Below are positions 6,130 to 13,196 of a stretch of 19,319 nucleotides of DNA, piece by piece (within the stretch, counting starts at the first letter, position 1; each line of letters begins with the position of its first letter). The translations under genes were made by a program, and so were the position numbers. The stretch lies in the NCBI GenBank assembly GCA_030628155.1, contig DAOVRL010000080.1, positions 1-19,319 of the forward strand. Reading direction: 5' to 3'. Below the pieces are notes generated by a model that saw nothing but the letters and a program-made list of their open reading frames with translations, had not been told where the DNA came from and made no database searches. This DNA comes from DAOVRL01 sp023128595. GTDB lineage: Bacteria; Planctomycetota; Phycisphaerae; Sedimentisphaerales; Anaerobacaceae.

Positions 6130-6852
6130 TTACCAGAGGTCCGGCTTGTTTGCCGCGGGGCAGTGCTCTGCGACGGGACAGTCCGGACAGTTGGGTTTAC
6201 GCGCCTTGCAGCAATTTCGGCCGTGCGAAATCAACAGGTGGCTAAAGTGCGTCCAGCTCTTTTTAGGTACTATTTCGGCCAAATCAAATTCTAACTTTAC
6301 CGGGTCGCTGTTTTGTGAGAGGGCGAGGCGGCGGGACAGTCGAATTACGTGGGTATCACAGGTTATTCCCGGTATGCCGAAGGCGTCGCCGAGGACGCAA
6401 TTGGCTGTTTTTCGGCCCACGCCCGGAAGCGTGACGAGGTCTTCCATTGTGGAAGGGACCTTGCCGTCGAATTGTTCGACTATTTTTGTGCAGGCGCCTT
6501 TAATGCTGAGTGCTTTGTTGCGAAAGAAGCCGGTGCTTTTTATGTCGGATTCGACCTGTTTTATGTCGGCCATTACCCAATCGGCGGCGGACTTGTATTT
6601 TTTGAACAAATCTGTGGTGACCATATTGACGCGTGCATCGGTGCATTGTGCCGAGAGGATTGTGGCAATCAAGAGTTCCAGCGGATTTACAAACTCAAGC
6701 GCGATTTTAGCTCGGGGGTATGCCTTTTTCAATATTGGCGAGATCTTTTTGACTCGCCGGGCCGCCTCGGCTTTGTTGACCGTTGGGCTTCCCATTCGAC
6801 TGCGCTGAGGGTTCCGCTGGGGGCGTGTTTTTGCCTTGGTCGGTTTTGTCAT
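6130..6852 (-). CDS. nth: Endonuclease III (DNA glycosylase/AP lyase)
   Basis: This enzyme excises oxidised pyrimidines and cleaves the resulting abasic site in base excision repair. All family hallmarks are present. The helix-hairpin-helix LPGVGRKTA carries the catalytic lysine (K148). The following CDTHV supplies the catalytic aspartate (D166). The C-terminal iron-sulfur loop is C215-x6-C222-x2-C225-x5-C231. Alignment with the E. coli enzyme in memory would start near VNKAEAARRV (residue 25), so the first roughly 24 residues are an extra basic tail. Part of that tail, including the second possible start M20, is encoded by a dispersed-repeat core at 6795-6810. The ATG at 6852 has only a weak ribosome binding site; ATG 6795 is an alternative. 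It lies 35 bp after the TlpA-like gene on the same strand and probably shares its transcript. Confidence 0.96.
   Translation of the reverse strand: MTKPTKAKTRPQRNPQRSRMGSPTVNKAEAARRVKKISPILKKAYPRAKIALEFVNPLELLIATILSAQCTDARVNMVTTDLFKKYKSAADWVMADIKQVESDIKSTGFFRNKALSIKGACTKIVEQFDGKVPSTMEDLVTLPGVGRKTANCVLGDAFGIPGITCDTHVIRLSRRLALSQNSDPVKLEFDLAEIVPKKSWTHFSHLLISHGRNCCKARKPNCPDCPVAEHCPAANKPDLW
6791..6812. repeat. TTCGACTGCGCTGAGG dispersed-repeat core inside nth
   Basis: The plus strand reads ccattcgactgcgctgaggg. The core resembles the TTCGAC-AAGCTCAGG unit at 334-348. On the coding strand it encodes NPQRSRMG in the non-conserved N-terminal tail of endonuclease III. It may be an old insertion tolerated in frame, or a sign that translation starts downstream. 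Confidence 0.4.
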
Positions 6853-6887
6853 TTCGTTTTGTTGTCCGGGGTAAGGTTTTCCAGAGA

Positions 6888-7400
6888 CTATTTGGATTCG
6901 TTGAGCAGCGTCTTGATGTCATTTTCAAAGACAGCCTTTTCTCGATAGCCGACATACTTTTGTCGGATTTTGCCTGCCTTGTCAATAACAAAGGTTGTTG
7001 GGATGCCCCGTATTCCACCGTATTCTTTGGTGATGTCTTGATTGCCGATGAGCATTGTATAGTTGACGTTCATTTTTTCAACAAAAGGCTTGACATCATT
7101 AGCGCCGCCTGCATCCAGAGAAATTCCGACCATCTCAAATCCCTGCTGTTTATATTCGTCGTATAACTCAATGAAATGTGGCATTTCTTTGAGACAAGGG
7201 GGGCACCATGTTGCCCAGAAGTCGAGGATGACGACCTTGCCATCGAAATCCGACAGGCTTACTTGATTGCCGTTTATATCAGGCAGTGTGAATTGAGGGG
7301 CCTTTGCGGAGTCGGAGTCGGGCTGCTTTTTTTCACAGCCGACGAGGGCGAGAATCAAGATCAAGATTGAATAGACTGTTTTTGAACGTGACTTAAGCAT
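6888..7400 (-). CDS. TlpA-like periplasmic thioredoxin lipoprotein
   Basis: This 170-aa protein begins with a basic n-region, a hydrophobic stretch (YSILILILALV) and a lipobox ending at C22, so it should be lipid-anchored at the periplasmic face. The rest is a TlpA/ResA-type thioredoxin fold. The active site is WCPPC (C66, C69), preceded by VVILDFWAT. GISLDAGG lies in the central insertion, and the cis-proline is in RGIPTTFVID (P134). Relatives reduce specific periplasmic disulfides, often on apocytochrome c or on copper-binding proteins of cytochrome oxidase. A strong AAGGAGG sits 9 bp before the ATG. The gene is 30 bp after dsbD, whose product is the expected electron donor. The exact target is not shown by the sequence; the nearby CxxCH protein is one candidate. 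Confidence 0.93.
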   Translation of the reverse strand: MLKSRSKTVYSILILILALVGCEKKQPDSDSAKAPQFTLPDINGNQVSLSDFDGKVVILDFWATWCPPCLKEMPHFIELYDEYKQQGFEMVGISLDAGGANDVKPFVEKMNVNYTMLIGNQDITKEYGGIRGIPTTFVIDKAGKIRQKYVGYREKAVFENDIKTLLNESK

Positions 7401-7430
7401 TTTCTATTGCCTCCTTCTTGGGCATAGGGA

Positions 7431-9236
7431 CTATTTCGAGGGAAGTCTCTGGAGGAGCTCTTTTAGTTCATCCGCAAAAGACTTGCCCCGCCATCTAATT
7501 GGTTCTTTTCGGTCGGGCATAAGGAGTATGGTAACCGGCACGCCTGGTTCTTTGTACTCGTTTTTCAGGGCTAATGTAGCCGGATGATTCTTTTCTGTGG
7601 TGTCGCCGTTGATTGGCAGGACATTCTTTTGCTCGATTAGTTTTGCAACATCCTCGCGCGAGTATATTAGCTTGTCGAGTAGCTTACAGCTCACACACCA
7701 ATTTGCGGTGAACTTCATCAGTACAGCTCTTTGGTCGTCCAGGGCCTTTTGTATCAAAGCGGAGTCGTACTGCTGCCAGTCAATAGGCTCGGGGGCCGGT
7801 GCAGGCAGCAAGAGCCAGCCCCCTGCAATTGCCAGGAGAACAGCGAATATTCTAACCGACCATTTTCGCAATGCCTTGGTGCCGTAACCGACCCAACTGC
7901 CCCACATCCAGACACAGAAGGCGAGTACGATTGCAAAGTATAACAGGCGCATTCTGCGGACCTGCGGCAGAGCGGCAATAAGCCATGCTGCAATAGCAAG
8001 CAGGATAAATCCGACTGCCTGCTTGAATAACTCCATCCATCGGCCCGGGTTGGGCAAGCGCTGCAACAGGCCGGGCATAGAAGTCAGTATTGCGTAGGGC
8101 ACAGCCATCCCGACGCCAATAACCATTATCGCAATGGTGCCGAGCAACAACTTTTGCGTTTGCGCCCAAGCGAAGGCGGCTGCCATAATTCCGAAACTGC
8201 AGGGTGTGCTCAGGATAGCCGCCAGAAAACCCATCCCGATGGAGCCTGCGTAACCTTTGCCGGAACCGGATTTAGTTGCTACGGAAGAAGGGACGGTGAT
8301 TATAAAGACGCCGAACATGAATAATGCGAGGACCACCAGTAAGAGCGCCATTGCGGTGACAAAAGCCGGATTGCGAAACTGGTCTCCCCATTGCAAGGCG
8401 GTTCCGTAGGCAAGCTGCAATATGATGTTTGCCGCTGCCAGAGATGCAAAGAACAGCAATATCCCAAAGCAGAAGGCAAGGCCTGATGCTGTGGCCCTTT
8501 TTTTTCCCTGCTTTGCCTGTTGGACAATTCGCATGACAATAAGAGGCAGGACGGGCCAGATGCAGGGCATTAGATTGATTAAGAGGCCGGCTAAAAGGGC
8601 CAAGCCGAGAGCAAACCAAAGTGAATAACTTGGTCCTGCTACGACCGTGTCCGGCGCACCGGCCGTTTCAAGAGTAATGCGTGTCCATGAATCGATTTGG
8701 CTTAAGTCCATCTTCTGTGTGCGGATAATTCTCTCGAACGGCGGGAGGCAAGCGAGAGACGTGCAGGCGATGCCGGAGATGGTTACCTGGACGTCGCCGA
8801 TGTCGGCTGCGGATGTTTTTGACCACGCTATCGGTAGAAAGACGACGAAACGGCCGCTGAATACTTCGATTTTGCTGCCGAGCGAGTCTGTGAAAGGGCG
8901 CCATTGCGGGAAGACGGCGGGGGCGAAGTCGAAGTTGTCAGATTTGGCTTTGACCTGCAGCTCGAGGCCCGGGGCGGGTGCAGTTTCCGGTTTTGCATAA
9001 TAGTGGAGGTCGGCGGTCCCTTCGAAGATGAGAGCGATTCCGGGCTTTGAGTCCATACGGGCGGGTTCGATCCGCACTGATGAGGACTCGTTTTGGTATT
9101 TTGCCAGTTCAATCGCGGCGCCGGGGGCATCGGCGGGCGGCGGCGAAGCCGGCTGATTTGCATCCTGCGCCCGGGTGGAGCAGGCGGCGGCGAGAATCAG
9201 GACTATCCGGAGTATCGCAGGAGCTCTGTCCCCCAT
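7431..9236 (-). CDS. dsbD: Thiol:disulfide interchange protein DsbD
   Basis: This 601-aa protein has the full three-part DsbD layout and would carry electrons from cytoplasmic thioredoxin to periplasmic thiol proteins. After a signal sequence (about 1-23), an N-terminal periplasmic alpha domain carries C158 and C163 (ACTSLAC). The membrane part (about 205-475) holds several helices, with the paired cysteines at C225 (LMPCIWPVLP) and C346 (STPCSFG). The C-terminal thioredoxin domain has WCVSC (C514, C517) with VLMKFTANW before it and GVPVT as the cis-proline loop. The alpha-domain cysteines are spaced CxxxxC, one residue shorter than I recall for E. coli. An LAAAC sequence near residue 19 is a weak lipobox, so lipidation is possible. 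It lies 36 bp after ftsH and 30 bp before the TlpA-like gene, which suits a donor-acceptor pair. Confidence 0.95.
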   Translation of the reverse strand: MGDRAPAILRIVLILAAACSTRAQDANQPASPPPADAPGAAIELAKYQNESSSVRIEPARMDSKPGIALIFEGTADLHYYAKPETAPAPGLELQVKAKSDNFDFAPAVFPQWRPFTDSLGSKIEVFSGRFVVFLPIAWSKTSAADIGDVQVTISGIACTSLACLPPFERIIRTQKMDLSQIDSWTRITLETAGAPDTVVAGPSYSLWFALGLALLAGLLINLMPCIWPVLPLIVMRIVQQAKQGKKRATASGLAFCFGILLFFASLAAANIILQLAYGTALQWGDQFRNPAFVTAMALLLVVLALFMFGVFIITVPSSVATKSGSGKGYAGSIGMGFLAAILSTPCSFGIMAAAFAWAQTQKLLLGTIAIMVIGVGMAVPYAILTSMPGLLQRLPNPGRWMELFKQAVGFILLAIAAWLIAALPQVRRMRLLYFAIVLAFCVWMWGSWVGYGTKALRKWSVRIFAVLLAIAGGWLLLPAPAPEPIDWQQYDSALIQKALDDQRAVLMKFTANWCVSCKLLDKLIYSREDVAKLIEQKNVLPINGDTTEKNHPATLALKNEYKEPGVPVTILLMPDRKEPIRWRGKSFADELKELLQRLPSK

Positions 9237-9272
9237 AAGGCGCCTCGCTGAGTAATTGACAGGAAGATAACG

Positions 9273-11285
9273 TTAGTCAGTGGATTCTTTCGATTGCTTT
9301 TTTTGCTTGGGCTTTGGCTTTGAGTTTTTAGCCTGCTCGGCTGCGAGGAGGTCTGCGACGGTCGGCTTATCCAGTTGGCCGCCTTCGAGGAGCAACTGTA
9401 CGTCATCGGCGTCGAGGGTTTCGTATTTCAACAGGGCCTTTGCAATTTTTTCGAGGCCGTCTTTGTTTGCCTGTATCAATTCTTTTGCCTCTTTGTATGC
9501 TTCGTCGGTGATTTTTTTGACTTCCCGGTCGATTGTTTCGGCTGTCTTTTCGGAATATTCTTTTTCTCCGGGCATCGCGTAGATAAACTCGTTGACGGCG
9601 GAATCCGGCCCATAGTTGATTGGTCCAAGCTCAGGGCTCATTCCCCAGGTCAGGACCATCTGCTTTGCGATTCTGGTGGCCTGGTGGATGTCGGATTGGG
9701 CGCCGCTGGTTACGTCATTGAAAAATACCTCCTCTGCGATTCGGCCGCCGAAGCATACCTGCAGAAGCGCCATACAGTATTTTCTTGTGAATATGGTTCT
9801 GTCCTTTTCGGGCAGGGCGAATGTTGCTCCTCCCATCGGGCCTCTCGGGATGATGCTGACCTTGTGGAGCGGGTCGGCCTCTTCGAGGAGCGACTGGACG
9901 AGTGTGTGTCCTGCTTCGTGATAGGCGGTGATTTCCTTTTCGTTTTTGTCGATGACTCGGCTTTTTTTTGCTCTTCCCCATCTGACCTTGTCGCGAGCTT
10001 CTTCGAGGTCGGCCATTTCGATATGGTTTTTGTCGGCCATAGTTGCGGCGAGTGCGGCTTCGTTGATGATTGCGGCCAGATCCGCACCGCTGAACATAGG
10101 AGTTCCTCGAGCGAGCCTTTCGAGGTTTGTGTCCGGGCCTAATTTTACTTTTTTGGCGTGGACCTTCAAGATATCGACTCGGCCTTTTATATCCGGGAAG
10201 GGGACGAAGATTTGCCTGTCGAATCTTCCGGGTCGTGTAAGTGCGTGGTCGAGGATGTCTGCCCGGTTGGTGGCGGCGATAACGATTACCTGGTCGTTGG
10301 TATCGAAGCCGTCCATTTCGACGAGGATGGCATTTAGAGTTTGCTCTCGCTCATCGTGTCCGCCGCCGACGAATCCGGGTCCTCGTTTTCGTCCTATTGC
10401 GTCAACCTCGTCGAGGAAGATGATGCAGGGTGAGTTATCTTTGGCCTGCTTGAAGAGGTCGCGGACGCGAGAAGCGCCGACTCCGACGAACATTTCGACA
10501 AAATCGCTTCCTGATATGCTAAAGAAGGGCACATCGGCCTCGCCGGCTATTGCCTTTGCGAGCAGGGTTTTACCGCAGCCGGGGGGGCCAACGAGGAGGA
10601 CGCCGCGTGGGATGCGGCCGCCGAGCCGCTGGAATCTTTTTGGGTTTTTCAAGAACTCAATTATTTCAGCGAGCTCGTCCTTTGCCTCCTCGACACCCGC
10701 GACGTCCTTAAAGGACACTTGGGCGCGGTCCTTGCCGTGCAGACGATGTCTGCTTCGGCCGAAGGACATAAGCATTCCGCCGGCGCCGCCGCGGAGGTTC
10801 CGTGCGAAGAGGAAGTAGAATACGGCGACCAGTATGATCAAGGGCAGGAGCCACTGCATGAGCATGTAGAGCCAGATGCGTGGGGGATCGGTATCTATCT
10901 TGACGCCGTCTTGTCTCATTTGCTTGCGGAGCTCTGTGATCCAATCGCGGTCCACTTCCGGCTTGTAAGCCACGACAAACGCGGTTTTTGAGGTGTTATC
11001 GTGCTCTTCGATATAAGCCTGATTGAATTTGCCCGTTATTTCGGTCTCTTTTAGAGTAATACTTTCGATGTGTTTTTTCTCGACAAGCTCGACGAATTGG
11101 TCCCATCTGATTTTTTGAATGGCGCGTGATTCCCGGAGGAACATCAAGCCGGTGATAACGACCATCAGGATTAGAAGCCAAGTGAATGGTCCTCGCCTGT
11201 ATGTGGGCAGCGGGGGCTTTTTGCCGGGCTTGGTTTGGGGGCGTCGGCGTCGCGGCTTCGGTTTTCTGTTTTGATTATCAGTCAT
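9273..11285 (-). CDS. ftsH: ATP-dependent zinc metalloprotease FtsH
   Basis: FtsH is a hexameric inner-membrane AAA+ protease that extracts and degrades damaged membrane proteins and regulators such as LpxC in E. coli. The 670-aa product has a basic, proline-rich N-terminus, TM1 (about 33-50), a periplasmic domain, and TM2 (about 138-161). The AAA module has Walker A GPPGCGKT (233-240), the pore loop MFVGVG (265-270), Walker B CIIFLDEVDA, and the second region of homology ending RPGRFDR. The zinc site is HEAGH (456-460), with the third ligand expected in VTSGAQSDIHQAT. The tail after about residue 640 is lysine-rich and low complexity. No clear ribosome binding site precedes the ATG. The gene sits 59 bp after the LptE-like gene, a useful pairing because FtsH controls LPS synthesis in other bacteria. 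Confidence 0.97.
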   Translation of the reverse strand: MTDNQNRKPKPRRRRPQTKPGKKPPLPTYRRGPFTWLLILMVVITGLMFLRESRAIQKIRWDQFVELVEKKHIESITLKETEITGKFNQAYIEEHDNTSKTAFVVAYKPEVDRDWITELRKQMRQDGVKIDTDPPRIWLYMLMQWLLPLIILVAVFYFLFARNLRGGAGGMLMSFGRSRHRLHGKDRAQVSFKDVAGVEEAKDELAEIIEFLKNPKRFQRLGGRIPRGVLLVGPPGCGKTLLAKAIAGEADVPFFSISGSDFVEMFVGVGASRVRDLFKQAKDNSPCIIFLDEVDAIGRKRGPGFVGGGHDEREQTLNAILVEMDGFDTNDQVIVIAATNRADILDHALTRPGRFDRQIFVPFPDIKGRVDILKVHAKKVKLGPDTNLERLARGTPMFSGADLAAIINEAALAATMADKNHIEMADLEEARDKVRWGRAKKSRVIDKNEKEITAYHEAGHTLVQSLLEEADPLHKVSIIPRGPMGGATFALPEKDRTIFTRKYCMALLQVCFGGRIAEEVFFNDVTSGAQSDIHQATRIAKQMVLTWGMSPELGPINYGPDSAVNEFIYAMPGEKEYSEKTAETIDREVKKITDEAYKEAKELIQANKDGLEKIAKALLKYETLDADDVQLLLEGGQLDKPTVADLLAAEQAKNSKPKPKQKKQSKESTD

Positions 11286-11344
11286 AGTTCACATCTTGCG
11301 GCTTGTGACGAGCGGCCTGACTTGCGGATCACGAGCAGCGTTAT

Positions 11345-11902
11345 CTACCATTTTTCTTCCATCAATTCTACGATTTTTCGTGCCAGATTGTTTGCGGCAA
11401 GTGTCGAGGCGTACTTGAAGTCCTGATTTTGATAGGCGGAATAGCTGGCTGCGGCCCTGACAGTTTGGTTCTCAATGAAGAGCTCTCCGGTTTTGAGGTT
11501 TTTCCAGTTGACGACGGCCATCAGCTCGACCTCTTTTTCGAGGATGCCGCCAAGCTCTCTTTCGATGCTGAGCCCTATTTCACTGATGGCAACAATGCGG
11601 CCACTAATTACGGTGTCTGCGCGGTCTGGGCTTGTGACTATCTTATATGGAGTATCGGCCTCGATTCGTTTTGCGAGGGCGTCGGAGAGTTCGTATTCGA
11701 TGCCGCGTCGAAAGGTTTGGTTGTCGAACATTTCGAACGTGACGGTGCTGACGTTGCGAGGAAACAGGGATTTATCGCTATAGCCGAACATTCCGGAGCA
11801 TCCGCAGAGGCCCAGGCCCAGCAAGGCGCAGAGGAGCATTGCGGCGCGGCGGCAGAAATCACACGGATAGCAGCGGTTATTGTTGCGGTTTAGCCTTTTC
11901 AT
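11345..11902 (-). CDS. LptE-like LPS-assembly lipoprotein
   Basis: The 185-aa product has a signal sequence ending in a lipobox LCGC (C35), so it should be an outer-membrane lipoprotein. Its body resembles the LptE family, which plugs the LptD barrel and helps insert LPS. The features that suggest this are the start SVTFE-type strand (VSTVTFEMFDNQTFRRGIEY), helix ELSDALAKRIEADTPYKI, the phrase ADTVISGRIVAIS, and a C-terminal helix LAANNLARKIVELMEEKW. Sequence similarity within this family is low, so the name rests on pattern and context. Its start overlaps the end of the BamD-like gene by four bases (ATGA), pointing to translational coupling. The N-terminus has extra cysteines (CYPCDFC) before the hydrophobic core, which is unusual; an internal start at M22 is possible but would leave a short signal. 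Confidence 0.78.
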   Translation of the reverse strand: MKRLNRNNNRCYPCDFCRRAAMLLCALLGLGLCGCSGMFGYSDKSLFPRNVSTVTFEMFDNQTFRRGIEYELSDALAKRIEADTPYKIVTSPDRADTVISGRIVAISEIGLSIERELGGILEKEVELMAVVNWKNLKTGELFIENQTVRAAASYSAYQNQDFKYASTLAANNLARKIVELMEEKW

Positions 11903-12888
11903 TTGCCATTCTCTTGGGAATCGATATTTCGGGAGCGTAATTTCATTGCCGATTCGGCGGCCTTTGTGCCCGGCCAGCTCTCGATAACCAAATCATAATA
12001 GAGATTTGCCGAGAGTATGTGGCCGGTTTTGTGGTAGTACCGGCCGATGGCAAACTGTTTTTGCGCCAATTGCTCGTCTATCTGTTTTATTGTTTGGTCC
12101 ACGGCGATTTCCCGGGCGTCCTTAGGATAGCGGGATTTGAATTGCAGGTAGTAAGTTCTTGCGGTGCTGAGGTTTGCGGCGTTATAAAAGGGCCTTTTTT
12201 GTTGGGGGTGTTTGTTGTAGAGGGCGTGCTTGGCCCGAGCCATATTGAGCAGCGCTTCTTTGGCGATTTGGCCCCTCTTCCACTGCAATGATATCTCCCA
12301 CCATTTGAGGTATACTTCGTCGAATAGCTCTCTTTTCTGGTAGTTCGCGGCGATGGCAAGGGCGGCTTTTAGGCCCAAAGGCGAATCAATGCCGGCGTGG
12401 TCGGTAATCTTTTCCATTATTCTGACGCCCTCGTCGTCGCCTTTGAGCTTGATGACGCGAAGCACCTGCTTTTTCTGGCCACCGAGATAAGCGGTTCCTA
12501 TTGCGAACTGCCTGTCGAGAACGGCGTGACGAAGCTTGGATTCGGGATAGTCTCTGATCAGCTTCTCGTAGTTTCTGTATGCCTTTGTGAATTTTGCCTG
12601 TGAATAGAATATCTCAGCCTCGATGAAGGCATCGAGGTCGGGCCCCGCAATATCCGGGAAGTCGCTCTTGAGGTTGTCGTAGGCCTTTCGGGCGTCTTCG
12701 GTCCTGCCGGTGTTTACGAGCTTTTTGGCGTTGGCGACGGCGAGGAGGAATTTGTCGCTGCCCTGGGGTGATAGGGTTTTCCAGTCTTGGTCCTGTGCGA
12801 GGCGCCAGATATCGGCCGAGGCCGTTGAGCAAGCCGTCAGGGCGGCTGTAACGGCCAGCATTATCAATCGCGTCCTGTACTTTAACAT
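11899..12888 (-). CDS. BamD/YfiO-like outer-membrane assembly lipoprotein with TPR-like repeats
   Basis: The 329-aa product starts with a signal sequence and lipobox LTAC (C20). It continues with helical hairpins of TPR type: FLLAVANAKKLVNTGRTEDA, FIEAEIFYSQAKFTKAYRNY, then KLIRDYPESKLRHAVLDRQF, and a C-terminal pair ending FAIGRYYHKTGHILSANLYY and DLVIESWPGTKAAESAM. The phrase YEKLIRDYPESKLR is typical of BamD-type proteins, which work with the BamA barrel to insert outer-membrane proteins. At 329 aa it is longer than E. coli BamD (about 245 aa), with an inserted middle (about residues 140-230). It is the first gene of the minus-strand block, with a promoter at 12944-12971 and a 4-base overlap with the LptE-like gene. 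No BamA is present in the window, so BamD identity is probable rather than certain. Confidence 0.82.
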   Translation of the reverse strand: MLKYRTRLIMLAVTAALTACSTASADIWRLAQDQDWKTLSPQGSDKFLLAVANAKKLVNTGRTEDARKAYDNLKSDFPDIAGPDLDAFIEAEIFYSQAKFTKAYRNYEKLIRDYPESKLRHAVLDRQFAIGTAYLGGQKKQVLRVIKLKGDDEGVRIMEKITDHAGIDSPLGLKAALAIAANYQKRELFDEVYLKWWEISLQWKRGQIAKEALLNMARAKHALYNKHPQQKRPFYNAANLSTARTYYLQFKSRYPKDAREIAVDQTIKQIDEQLAQKQFAIGRYYHKTGHILSANLYYDLVIESWPGTKAAESAMKLRSRNIDSQENGK

Positions 12889-12943
12889 AGCTCAGTCCCG
12901 CCACTTCTTCGGCGATTCGGTGGTTTCGTTACAACTGCCGACC

Positions 12944-12971
12944 ATTATACTTGTTCGCGGGGGCATTGCAA
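12944..12971 (-). promoter_or_regulatory. Sigma70-type promoter of the bamD-like to LOG block
   Basis: Read on the minus strand, TTGCAA (12971-12966) and a perfect TATAAT (12949-12944) are separated by 16 bp. They lie about 55 bp before the first gene. The rest of the 308-bp divergent gap (12972-13196) shows no further clear signal; I found no convincing promoter for the plus-strand gene at 13197. Confidence 0.65.
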
Positions 12972-13196
12972 AGCGCCAGTTCAAAATATAGTATCGTCAA
13001 AATCCTGCCTTGAAATCGCAAATTACGCGGGTATATGGCGTGTATTTACGCGGACTGAGGGTGGCGCAGGGGGCCATCGGGGCGGCGCAGGCCGAGGGGC
13101 GTCATTGCCAACTGTGCGTTTGGACGGGAGAATGAGGGAACGGGGGACTGCGGATTTCCGAGATGAAGTGGTGCAATTAAGGGTAAATCTGGTAGT

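Noticed and set aside
9375..10818. Plus-strand ORFs of 255 and 296 codons opposite ftsH
   Set aside because: These are shadows of the strongly supported ftsH gene.
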